Shown here piece by piece: positions 28,261-35,055 of a DNA stretch of 58,278 bases; position 1 is the first letter of the stretch; the number at the start of each line of letters is the position of its first letter. The notes below the pieces were generated by a model. It was not told the origin of the DNA. It saw only the letters and a program-made list of their open reading frames with translations, and did no database searches. This stretch comes from Gemmatimonadota bacterium (lineage in GTDB: Bacteria > Gemmatimonadota > Gemmatimonadetes > Gemmatimonadales > GWC2-71-9). Location: NCBI GenBank assembly GCA_020351775.1, contig CP070666.1, forward strand, positions 3,907,561 to 3,965,838, given 5' to 3'. Made by a program: the position numbers and the translations under genes.

Positions 28261-28789
28261 CCCTCACCTCGTAGATGTTGGCCACCACCAGCGCACCCGT
28301 AGCGAGATCAACGGGTATCAAGATCCTGCGGTAGTCCTCTCCCTCGAACGCGTCTATCCGGCCCCAATGCCGGGGCAGGTCGTGAGAGATGAACACCAGG
28401 AGCGGTATCTCACCCGCCGTGGGAATCCACTCCATACCCGGGAACCCGTCGCTCGCTCCCCAACCCCGAGCATGAAGCACGCCGCGCACCGAGCCCAGAC
28501 TCCACTCGCCCACCAGATCTTCTAGGACCCAATGGTTCTGTTCACCCGGGCCGAGGGAACCGTACACCGCCAGTCTGGTTGAGGGGTAATCTAGGAGCTG
28601 CTCGAACGCCTCTTCTGTGAGGGGGGACTCTTCAGCTAAAGCACCTGGCACCAGCGCGCGAGCGCGCCTGAAGTGATCAGCTACGCCTTCCCCGACAGCT
28701 CGGCGCGCAGAGTTGATCTCTCTCAAGACACCATCCAGTATCTCACGTTCGGCGCTGAAGTCGCGTCGGTCGCGCTGCTTCTGAGCCAC
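28250..28789 (-). CDS. Gamma-glutamylcyclotransferase-like (GGCT/AIG2 fold) protein
   Basis: 179 residues from a GTG start. The C-terminal 110 residues carry the GGCT fold: the substrate loop LAVYGSLGPGEQNHWVL, then GMEWIPTAGEIPLLVFISHDLPR and the catalytic Glu in IDAFEGEDYRRILIPV, ending NIYEVR. Members release 5-oxoproline from gamma-glutamyl amines or remodel peptides. The first 70 residues are a charged helical segment not typical of the family. The GTG is preceded by GGAG; the frame runs further upstream to 28897, but that part is Arg/His-rich and not protein-like. Confidence 0.65.
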   Translation of the reverse strand: MAQKQRDRRDFSAEREILDGVLREINSARRAVGEGVADHFRRARALVPGALAEESPLTEEAFEQLLDYPSTRLAVYGSLGPGEQNHWVLEDLVGEWSLGSVRGVLHARGWGASDGFPGMEWIPTAGEIPLLVFISHDLPRHWGRIDAFEGEDYRRILIPVDLATGALVVANIYEVRGES

Positions 28790-28914
28790 GAGACACAATC
28801 TCCATTTGCGCGCGCAACACCATGCCTGCCCGCGGCGTAGCTCGGGCTTGCCTCCGCTGTGACGCCGGTGGTGTCGCGGGTGGCGATCCGATAACACCAG
28901 GGGCCACCTGGCAA

Positions 28915-29196
28915 CTACTTGGGCAACCTCTGGTCTCCAGCCTTGGCCGTGTCGGCGAGGCGAGTCAGCACCCGCTCCGTGAAGTCGAGCCGGTCGGAAA
29001 CGTCCCCCAGCTCCTCACGCATCCCGTCCACGCTATCGCGCAGTGTATTGATTGACTGGGTCAGACCCGCGAGTTCGCCTTTCCCCAGGCTGGGCCGCCG
29101 CTTGACCCAGGCATATGTGATGATCCCGAGCCCACCCAGCACTGAACCGGCAATGATCACCATCTCGAGCAGGCTCATGATTTGCCAGCTTTCCAT
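28915..29196 (-). CDS. Small membrane protein with coiled coil, second copy of a PspB-like design
   Basis: 93 residues: membrane helix at about 8-28 (LEMVIIAGSVLGGLGIITYAW), basic linker, then helix LTQSINTLRDSVDGMREEL and VSDRLDFTERVLTRLAD. The order and the 'ERVLTR' ending match the 107-residue protein at 18654-18977 and PspB-type proteins. GGAG lies eight bases before the ATG. It is divergent from the DUF4097 gene, 153 bases away. Confidence 0.55.
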   Translation of the reverse strand: MESWQIMSLLEMVIIAGSVLGGLGIITYAWVKRRPSLGKGELAGLTQSINTLRDSVDGMREELGDVSDRLDFTERVLTRLADTAKAGDQRLPK

Positions 29197-29349
29197 GACC
29201 GAGGCTCCGGATTGAGGGGTGCGCCAAATATATGCAGGGTTCACGGCGCGCGCCGATCACGCCGAGGTCGATTGCTGGCCCCGTCGCAACGTTCTCCGGC
29301 GCGGTTGTATCTAATGTGGCACGACGAACCAGTTGCCGGAGGATGTGAG

Positions 29350-30288
29350 ATGGACCCCGCATACCGCTGGACTTTCCTGGGCCTGTGTGCCATGGCCGTC
29401 GTCCTGGTGGCGCCCAGGATCGACGACATCGCTACGCTGATCCGCGATCGGGTCGACCACGAGGCGACGCCCCGACGCCAACAACGCTCCCGTGACCTGC
29501 TGTTGGATCGCCAGTTCGACGTACGACACGGCGGGACCCTCGTCGTCGATGTGCCCGACGGCGACGTGAGGGTCCGCGCGAATCCGGATGCGCGCGCAAC
29601 GGTCAAGGTCTTCATCTCCACACGCGACCGCGATTGGGGCCGAGAGGTCTTCGAACGGATGGACTTCGACGTCGGGCGCACGGGAGACGATCTGAGCGTC
29701 ACTGCAACCAGTCCCAACGTGCGCGACTACGAGTGGAGTGACAACGGCGGCGCTGGTGTACAAGTCGAGATCACGGTCCCTCAGACCTTCAACCTGGATG
29801 TAGCAACCAGTGATGGAGACATCGACATCGGTGACGTCGCAGGACGGATCGAACTACGCACGTCAGACGGGGACGTGAACTTGGGACACGTGCGCGGTAC
29901 CGAGATCTCGGTTACCACCAGTGATGGCGACGTGAGCGCCACAGCGATCGAAGCGGACCAGCTCGTCATCCAGACCAACGATGGGGATGTTCAGGTTACA
30001 GTGGACTCGCCGTCCTCCAGGATCACGACGGGAGACGGTGACATTCATCTCTATCTGGCAGCCCGGGGTGAAGTCATGCTACGAACGGGAGATGGCGATA
30101 TCACCATCTACGCCGATCCGTCCTTGGCCGCCGATGTGGAGCTGCGGGGCGAGGACGTGCAGGTGGGGTCGGGATTCAGACTCGAGGGCCGGGTGGATCA
30201 TCGTGGCGCCGATGGCCAGCTGAACGGTGGGGGACCGCGGCTAGTGGCGGAGACCGGGGACGGAACCATTTCGATCCGGAGCAGATAG
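29350..30288 (+). CDS. DUF4097-type beta-repeat envelope protein (SDGDV repeats)
   Basis: 312 residues. One N-terminal membrane segment (about 8-23), then a charged linker, then a right-handed beta-helix-like repeat. The motif T-S/N/G-D-G-D-V/I recurs six times about every 17-25 residues (TSDGDIDIG, TSDGDVNLG, TSDGDVSAT, TNDGDVQVT, TGDGDIHLY, TGDGDITIY), with a last copy TGDGTISI. This is the signature of DUF4097 'adhesin-like' proteins, several of which are encoded next to anti-sigma or PspC genes. GGAGG lies seven bases upstream of the ATG. Function unknown. Confidence 0.75.
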   Translation: MDPAYRWTFLGLCAMAVVLVAPRIDDIATLIRDRVDHEATPRRQQRSRDLLLDRQFDVRHGGTLVVDVPDGDVRVRANPDARATVKVFISTRDRDWGREVFERMDFDVGRTGDDLSVTATSPNVRDYEWSDNGGAGVQVEITVPQTFNLDVATSDGDIDIGDVAGRIELRTSDGDVNLGHVRGTEISVTTSDGDVSATAIEADQLVIQTNDGDVQVTVDSPSSRITTGDGDIHLYLAARGEVMLRTGDGDITIYADPSLAADVELRGEDVQVGSGFRLEGRVDHRGADGQLNGGGPRLVAETGDGTISIRSR

Positions 30289-30318
30289 CCGCAGCAGGAC
30301 GGGTACCGATGCGGGGCA

Positions 30319-30341
30319 GTGGAGGGCCACCCGCCCTCCAC
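30319..30341. terminator. Bidirectional terminator hairpin
   Basis: GTGGAGGGC (30319-30327) and GCCCTCCAC (30333-30341) form a perfect 9-bp stem with a 5-base loop. It lies between the convergent DUF4097 and PC4-like genes. Confidence 0.6.
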
Positions 30342-30354
30342 CGCTTGTCGTATC

Positions 30355-30609
30355 CTATTCTTCGTCGAGCTCAAGTATCCCCTTCTCTACTGCGATCTCT
30401 TTCGCCTTCTCGATCAGCTCTAGCAACTCCGGCAACAGATCCACTCGGATGGTGATTCCGCTCTTGGACGGTCGCGGCTCATCGGCCTCGTTGCGGAACC
30501 ACTGACGCACACCCAGTAGATCGTAGCCCTTGAACTTGGAGAGGGATACTCGCACTTCCTCGCGGTTGTTCTTGGGAAAGCTGCCCACCACGATTTCTTC
30601 GTCTGGCAT
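30355..30609 (-). CDS. PC4/p15-like single-stranded nucleic acid-binding protein
   Basis: 84 residues. The core VRVSLSKFKGYDLLGVRQWF, a short loop PRPSKSGITIRVDLLPELLELIEKA and a charged C-terminal helix match the transcriptional coactivator PC4 (YdbC-like) fold, which binds single-stranded DNA or RNA as a dimer. Very strong ribosome site AAGGAGGTGAC just before the ATG suggests high expression. Isolated small gene between a bidirectional terminator and the divergent reductase. Confidence 0.8.
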   Translation of the reverse strand: MPDEEIVVGSFPKNNREEVRVSLSKFKGYDLLGVRQWFRNEADEPRPSKSGITIRVDLLPELLELIEKAKEIAVEKGILELDEE

Positions 30610-30757
30610 GTCACCTCCTTGGAGTGAGCCAACAAGATGGCTGTGATCGACCTACGGCGCCAGTGTGGCCGCTACTCGTCAGGTGGGCTCACGGGTCGTG
30701 CCCCTAACACCCTCCTCAAGCTATCCTTCGAGCGACTTCAATCGATGCAGACATCTA

Positions 30758-31777
30758 ATGAAACACGAAGACACACTGATAGTCGGGGCGGGTCCCATCG
30801 GGCTTGCCTGTGCCATTTCAGCCAAGCGTCATGGATTCGACCCGCTCATCATAGACGCGGGCGCAATCGTGAACTCGATTCTGCACTACCCCACCGGCAC
30901 GGGCTTCTTCACGACTCCCGAGTTGCTGGAGGTCGGCGGCCACCCGTTCACATGTGCCGGCGAGAAGCCGACGCGGGAAGAAGCGCTCAAGTACTACCGG
31001 GGTGTTGTGCGAGCGGAGCGGCTTCGCGTGCTGCCTTACACGAGATTGACCGCCGCGCGAAGATCGAATTCCGGAATATCCTGCCGGATGGAGCACGATG
31101 TAGCCCGACTTCACAGGTCGGTGATCTGGCCGCCTCCGTGTCCCACGAATCAGGCCACCGAGCAGGAGATCCAAACCCAGAGGCTGGTCTTGGCCACTGG
31201 CTACTACGACAATCCCAACTCGTTGGGCGTACCGGGTGAGGATCTCCCCCATGTGCGTCAGTACTTCGACGAAGCACACGCCAACGTCGGGTTGGACGTT
31301 GTGGTGATTGGCGGCAGGAACTCGGCAGTCGAGGCGGCGTTGCTACTATATCGAGCTGGCGCGCGAACAGCCTTGGTGAGCCGGGAGCACGATTTCTCCG
31401 GCAGCGTTAAGTATTGGCTCAGGCCCGACATTGAAAACCGCATCCGGGCGGGCGAGATCGTCGCGCACCTGGGCGCCACGGTTACCACAATAGGGCAGCG
31501 GGAGGTGAGCGTCCGGCTCTCCAGTGGGGCCACCCAGCAGCTGCCCGCGGACCACGTGTACGCGTTGATCGGGTTTCACGCCGACTTCGAGCTGTTCCGG
31601 CGCATCGGTATCGAACTCGATCCCGAGAGCGGCGTGCCCAGACTCAATCCCGAGACGTTGGAGACCAACGTTCGAGGGGTGTTCATGGCGGGTAGCATCA
31701 CGGCAGGACGTGAGACTGCAACCGTCTTCATTGAGAATGGGCGGCTGGATGGGGAGAAGATCTTCGGGATGGTTTGA
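30758..31777 (+). CDS. ypdA: YpdA-type thioredoxin reductase-like flavoprotein (putative bacillithiol disulfide reductase)
   Basis: 339 residues. N-terminal FAD site LIVGAGPIGLACAISAKRHG; family-specific HYPTGTGFFTTPELLEVGGHPF; VLATGYYDNPNSLGVPGEDLPHV; NAD(P)H site VVVIGGRNSAVEAALLLYRAGA; and the C-terminal FAD motif GVFMAGSITAGRET. It lacks the CxxC of thioredoxin reductase, as YpdA proteins do. The segment between PYTRLTAARR and QRLVLATGYY is about 15 residues longer than I expect and rich in Arg, Trp and Pro, so a local compensated frameshift or a lineage insertion is possible. With the bacilliredoxin at 57542-57979 it implies a bacillithiol redox system. Confidence 0.85.
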   Translation: MKHEDTLIVGAGPIGLACAISAKRHGFDPLIIDAGAIVNSILHYPTGTGFFTTPELLEVGGHPFTCAGEKPTREEALKYYRGVVRAERLRVLPYTRLTAARRSNSGISCRMEHDVARLHRSVIWPPPCPTNQATEQEIQTQRLVLATGYYDNPNSLGVPGEDLPHVRQYFDEAHANVGLDVVVIGGRNSAVEAALLLYRAGARTALVSREHDFSGSVKYWLRPDIENRIRAGEIVAHLGATVTTIGQREVSVRLSSGATQQLPADHVYALIGFHADFELFRRIGIELDPESGVPRLNPETLETNVRGVFMAGSITAGRETATVFIENGRLDGEKIFGMV

Positions 31778-31805
31778 ACCGTTGATGGCTGCAACCGGGG
31801 AAGGA

Positions 31806-31842
31806 GCCGAGGACCGCGTCCCCTCCTGACGCGATCCTCGGC
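31806..31842. terminator. Bidirectional terminator hairpin
   Basis: Arms 31806-31820 and 31828-31842 pair over 15 positions with one mismatch (GCCGAGGA and CGCGTC blocks), loop of 7 bases. It separates the convergent ypdA and fasciclin genes. Confidence 0.7.
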
Positions 31843-31855
31843 AGGGGTGGGGTCC

Positions 31856-32368
31856 TTACTCGCTCTGCGGCAACACCACCGCGTCGATCACGTGGATCAC
31901 GCCATTACTGGCCTCGATGTCAGTAGCCACGATTTTGGCATTGTCGATCATCGCAGTGCCGTCCTTGATGGAAACCTTGAGCGACTGGCCCTGAACGGTC
32001 TTGGCTGACTTGATTCCCGCGACATCTTTCGCCAGAACCCGACCGGGCACCACGTGGTACGTCAATACGGCCTTGAGCTTCTCCTTGTTCTCGGGCTTAA
32101 GGAGATCCTCGATGGTGCCCTCGGGAAGCTTGGCGAAGGCCTCGTCTGTGGGAGCGAAGACGGTAAACGGACCGTCACCCTGCAGCACTTCGACCAGTCC
32201 GGCAGCCTTGACGGCAGCCACCAGTGTGTTGAACTGTCCGGCCGAGATGGCGGTCGCAACGATGTCAGACTTAGCCTGCTCGGAGTACATCTGGGCCGAG
32301 GCGGGGACCGTCAAGCCTGCAAGCAGCGCCGCGAGTCCCACGATCGGAATGGTTTTCTTCAACTGCAT
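31856..32368 (-). CDS. Secreted single-domain fasciclin (FAS1) protein
   Basis: 170 residues. Signal peptide ending VPASAQ, then one FAS1 domain: [34 protein letters not shown] (the H1 motif), [15 protein letters not shown] and the H2 motif [17 protein letters not shown]1 domains act in adhesion or ligand binding outside the cell. Strong ribosome site (AAGGAAATG). It is divergent from carH; its promoter has a perfect TTGACA embedded in 11-bp GACA repeats that recur at the other promoters here, so light control through CarH is likely. Confidence 0.93.
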   Translation of the reverse strand: MQLKKTIPIVGLAALLAGLTVPASAQMYSEQAKSDIVATAISAGQFNTLVAAVKAAGLVEVLQGDGPFTVFAPTDEAFAKLPEGTIEDLLKPENKEKLKAVLTYHVVPGRVLAKDVAGIKSAKTVQGQSLKVSIKDGTAMIDNAKIVATDIEASNGVIHVIDAVVLPQSE

Positions 32369-32405
32369 TTCCTTGCCCTCCCTGTGATGTGATGGAAGCC
32401 AACTA

Positions 32406-32469
32406 GCACTTGTGTCCAAGCAATGTCCAGGTAAGATAGGCACAGGCGAGCGTTTGTCAAGTGTTTGCC
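32406..32469 (-). promoter_or_regulatory. Operator array of the fasciclin gene: two pairs of 11-bp direct repeats, 42 bp apart
   Basis: On the minus strand GACA-type boxes begin at 32469 (GGCA), 32458, 32427 and 32416. The members of each pair are exactly 11 bases apart and the pairs exactly 42 bases apart. The second box forms the -35 TTGACA; the third begins at the predicted start site. The box consensus is nTKGACAnnnn. This geometry is repeated at 33561-33666, and carH itself has one pair. Tandem 11-bp repeats overlapping the -35 are the operator design described for CarH proteins, so CarH is the likely binder. Confidence 0.75.
32433..32460 (-). promoter_or_regulatory. Sigma-70 promoter of the single-domain fasciclin gene
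   Basis: Minus-strand TTGACA (32460-32455), 16-base spacer, TATCTT (32438-32433). The predicted start is near 32426, leaving a leader of about 57 bases. The -35 lies inside the GACA repeat pair. Confidence 0.7.
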
Positions 32470-32480
32470 TAAATTAAGAG

Positions 32481-32509
32481 TTGACATATATTAGACAGTC
32501 TTCTAATTT
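32481..32509 (+). promoter_or_regulatory. carH promoter with one 11-bp GACA repeat pair
   Basis: TTGACA (32481-32486), 17-base spacer, TAATTT (32504-32509). GACA boxes begin at 32483 (inside the -35) and 32494 (in the spacer), 11 bases apart. The predicted start site coincides with the carH ATG at 32516 and no ribosome site precedes it, so the transcript may be leaderless. The pair would allow autoregulation. It lies back to back with the fasciclin operator, 13 bases away. Confidence 0.65.
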
Positions 32510-32515
32510 GTTGTC

Positions 32516-33475
32516 ATGAGCAATCACGCATCGAAAACCGACACGAAGCGCCACCCAATCCAGGTCGTGGCTCGGCGTTCGGGGCTGACGCCTGATGTGC
32601 TCCGTGCATGGGAGAAGCGGTACGGGGTTGTGACGCCGGCTCGGAGCGCCGGCGGCCGGCGACTCTATTCCGACTCTGATGTCGACCGACTCCGCCTGAT
32701 CCAAGAGGCCCTGGCTTGTGGTCGTCGGATCGGGCAACTCGCCGGCCTGGACTCACAGGAGCTTCTCGATCTCGTCAAGGAAGACCGACGGGAAGCGGCG
32801 TCCCAGCCTGCGGGCACAGCCGAAGTTGCGCCACACAGCGACCCGGACATGTATCTGGCGGAGTGTATCGACGCCGTGAAGGCGCTGGATTCGAACTGGC
32901 TTGGGGCCGCCTTCGGACGCGCTGTCATTGCGCTAAAACCAGAAGCCTTCATCGACGAGGTTGTAACGCCGTTGATGCACCGCGTCGGAGATATGTGGAA
33001 GGACGGCAAGCTCACTCCGGGTCACGAGCACCTCGCCTCAACCGTGATCCGCCAGACTGTGGCCGAGGTGACCAACGCCCTGCAGCCCCAAAACGGGGTC
33101 TCGCATTTGGTGGTGGCTACACCCACACACCAGCGCCATGAGATCGGAGCCATGTTGGCTTCCGCTACTGCCGCCCTCGCCGGCTGGCACGTCACTTATC
33201 TGGGAGCCGATCTTCCGGCGAGGGACATAGCACTAGCCGTCGAGCAGTCTGCCGCTCGAGCAGTGGCACTCAGCATCACGCACCCAGCCGACGACCCCCA
33301 ACTCGAAGGCGAGTTGCAGTCCCTGCGGCGTCTACTGCCAGACTCCGTTCCGATATTGGTTGGTGGGCAGGCGGCGACAGCATACCGACACATTATTGAC
33401 ATCATCGGTGCAGTTCACACGATCGACCTTGCCAGCCTCAGGGCCACCCTGAAGCAGCTGGACCTCAACCGCTAG
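32516..33475 (+). CDS. carH: CarH/LitR-type B12-dependent photoreceptor and transcriptional repressor
   Basis: 319 residues. N-terminal MerR-type helix-turn-helix (about 14-80: PIQVVARRSGLTPDVLRAWEKRYG, then SAGGRRLYSDSDVDRLRLI). The middle is a four-helix cobalamin cap with the CarH signature W-x9-EH: Trp 161, Glu 171, His 172. The C-terminal Rossmann domain has His 208 in QRHEIGAML, at the place of the lower axial cobalt ligand, and ILVGGQAA. In the dark, adenosylcobalamin-bound tetramers bind DNA; light breaks the Co-C bond and releases it. Residue 162 is Lys, where the Thermus protein has the His that forms the light-state bis-His link as I recall it. Divergent from one fasciclin gene and followed by another; a terminator follows. 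Confidence 0.92.
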   Translation: MSNHASKTDTKRHPIQVVARRSGLTPDVLRAWEKRYGVVTPARSAGGRRLYSDSDVDRLRLIQEALACGRRIGQLAGLDSQELLDLVKEDRREAASQPAGTAEVAPHSDPDMYLAECIDAVKALDSNWLGAAFGRAVIALKPEAFIDEVVTPLMHRVGDMWKDGKLTPGHEHLASTVIRQTVAEVTNALQPQNGVSHLVVATPTHQRHEIGAMLASATAALAGWHVTYLGADLPARDIALAVEQSAARAVALSITHPADDPQLEGELQSLRRLLPDSVPILVGGQAATAYRHIIDIIGAVHTIDLASLRATLKQLDLNR

Positions 33476-33501
33476 CCGAACCTAGCCAAGTCTGCACCGC
33501 T

Positions 33502-33532
33502 AATGCCCGGACCACATCGCTGTTCGGGCATT
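33502..33532 (+). terminator. Rho-independent terminator of carH
   Basis: Arms 33502-33512 and 33522-33532 (AATGCCCG/CGGGCATT core) give an 11-bp stem with one G-T pair and a 9-base loop, followed by the T-rich GTTGTATTGTTGT. It isolates carH from the downstream fasciclin operon. Confidence 0.75.
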
Positions 33533-33560
33533 GTTGTATTGTTGTACACCACGAAGCATG

Positions 33561-33666
33561 GACAATTACTTGACAACACTCTAGCGGACGCTTAGTTTGG
33601 TCGACAGAAGGTGGACAAAACGAGCAATAGGCTCGGATTATCCTGACAGACACTGGACAAGCTATG
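33561..33666 (+). promoter_or_regulatory. Operator array of the three-domain fasciclin gene: three pairs of 11-bp repeats, 42-bp period
   Basis: GACA boxes begin at 33561, 33572, 33603, 33614, 33645 and 33656. Within each pair the spacing is exactly 11 bases; between pairs it is exactly 42. The second box is the -35 TTGACA and the third begins at the predicted start site, as at the divergent fasciclin promoter. Second boxes are preceded by TT or TG. The array spans most of the leader up to about 18 bases before the ATG. CarH is the likely binder. Confidence 0.75.
33570..33598 (+). promoter_or_regulatory. Sigma-70 promoter of the three-domain fasciclin operon
   Basis: TTGACA (33570-33575), 17-base spacer, weak -10 TAGTTT (33593-33598); predicted start near 33604. 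The -35 matches consensus fully, the -10 poorly. Confidence 0.6.
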
Positions 33667-33683
33667 AAAGGAGAACCCCAACC

Positions 33684-34985
33684 ATGTCCGACCAAACGAT
33701 CAGCCGGTGGCCCCGGGCCCTGGCGACGGCGCTGGCTCTGACAATCGCGTTCTCAGCGTGCGATGATGACGAGACCGTGAACGCCCTGCCAGACGAAGAC
33801 ATCGTCAGCGTAGCCCAAAGCGCCGGGAGCTTCAGCACCCTGCTCACCGCACTGGATGCGGCCGGTTTGACTTCGACTCTGTCAGGTGGCGGTCCTTTCA
33901 CGGTATTCGCACCGACAGACGAAGCCTTCGACGCACTTCCGTCAGGCGTGCTGGACGGCCTGCTGGCCGACACGGATGCGCTCACCGAAGTACTGCTCTA
34001 CCACGTCGTGCAGGGTGAGCTGACCGCGTCAGACCTCGATGGCGTATCGTCCGTGACCACGCTTCAGGGGCAGCAGATCGCGGTAACCGCGGGGAGCGTA
34101 ATCTTGAATGGTGTCACAGTCAGCCAGGCCGATATTATGGCCGACAACGGCGTCATTCACGTGATCGGGGAGGTACTGCTGCCCCCGTCCCTCGACGTTC
34201 CCTCAACCGCCGCAGGTAACTCGGATTTCTCGATTCTGGCCACGGCTCTGAGCGCGACCGGGTTGGACAATGTGCTGGCCGGAGAGGGCCCGTTCACCAT
34301 CTTTGCTCCGACTGATGCGGCGTTCGACGCTCTACCGGCTGCCAGACTCGACGCGCTCTTGGCCGATCCTGGCGCGCTCACCGAAGTGCTGCTGTACCAT
34401 GCAGTGGCGGGTCGAGTTTACTCCGGCGACCTCGAAGGTGTTGTGTCGACCGAGACGCTGGTCGGATTTCCGCTTCTGTTCGATCTGTCTGACGGAGCGA
34501 AGGTGAATGACGCCAACATCTTGGCGACCAACGTGCTGGCCACGAACGGCGTCATCCACGTGATTGACAAGGTGTTGCTGCCTCCAACCAAGGACATCGT
34601 GCAAACGGCAGTGGATGCGGGGTTCTCCACACTCGCCACCGCACTAGGTGCCGCAGACCTGGTAGCCACCCTCCAAGGCGAGGGTCCGTTTACGGTCTTC
34701 GCACCCACGGACGACGCTTTCGCCACCCTTCCGGATGGGGCGCTAGAAGCTCTGCTAGAGGACATAGACGCACTCACCAGCGTGCTGCTCTACCACGTCG
34801 TTGACGGCCAGGTGTTCTCCGGGAACCTGAGCGGCGTGTCCTCAGCCGAGACCTTGTCAGGTGAGTCGATCAGCATCGACTTGAGCGATGGAGTCAAGAT
34901 CAACGACGCCACGGTCATAATCAAGGACATCATTGCCACCAACGGCGTAATTCACGTGATCGACTCGGTGCTGCTGCCCAACTAA
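33684..34985 (+). CDS. Lipoprotein with three fasciclin (FAS1) domains
   Basis: 433 residues. Signal peptide with lipobox IAFSACDDD. Three FAS1 domains of about 130 residues each follow, at roughly 35-168, 172-303 and 305-433. Each has the H1 motif ([51 protein letters not shown]), a YHVV/YHAV segment and the H2 motif NGVIHVI[GD].VLLP. Triplication of a domain is common for extracellular FAS1 proteins. AAAGGAG stands about ten bases before the ATG; an upstream in-frame ATG at 33597 would lie inside the promoter. Expected to be derepressed in light if the GACA array binds CarH. Confidence 0.92.
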   Translation: MSDQTISRWPRALATALALTIAFSACDDDETVNALPDEDIVSVAQSAGSFSTLLTALDAAGLTSTLSGGGPFTVFAPTDEAFDALPSGVLDGLLADTDALTEVLLYHVVQGELTASDLDGVSSVTTLQGQQIAVTAGSVILNGVTVSQADIMADNGVIHVIGEVLLPPSLDVPSTAAGNSDFSILATALSATGLDNVLAGEGPFTIFAPTDAAFDALPAARLDALLADPGALTEVLLYHAVAGRVYSGDLEGVVSTETLVGFPLLFDLSDGAKVNDANILATNVLATNGVIHVIDKVLLPPTKDIVQTAVDAGFSTLATALGAADLVATLQGEGPFTVFAPTDDAFATLPDGALEALLEDIDALTSVLLYHVVDGQVFSGNLSGVSSAETLSGESISIDLSDGVKINDATVIIKDIIATNGVIHVIDSVLLPN

Positions 34986-34996
34986 CTACTATCCTC

Positions 34997-35023
34997 GGCA
35001 GGGGCGTCTCCGGATGCCCCTGC
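34997..35023 (+). terminator. Hairpin between fasciclin and SRPBCC genes
   Basis: GGCAGGGGC (34997-35005) and GCCCCTGCC (35015-35023) form a perfect 9-bp stem with a 9-base loop. No T-run follows, so it may only partly stop transcription and let the next gene be expressed at a lower level. Confidence 0.55.
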
Positions 35024-35055
35024 CTGAGGGCGGGTACTCACAGGAGCAAACACCA

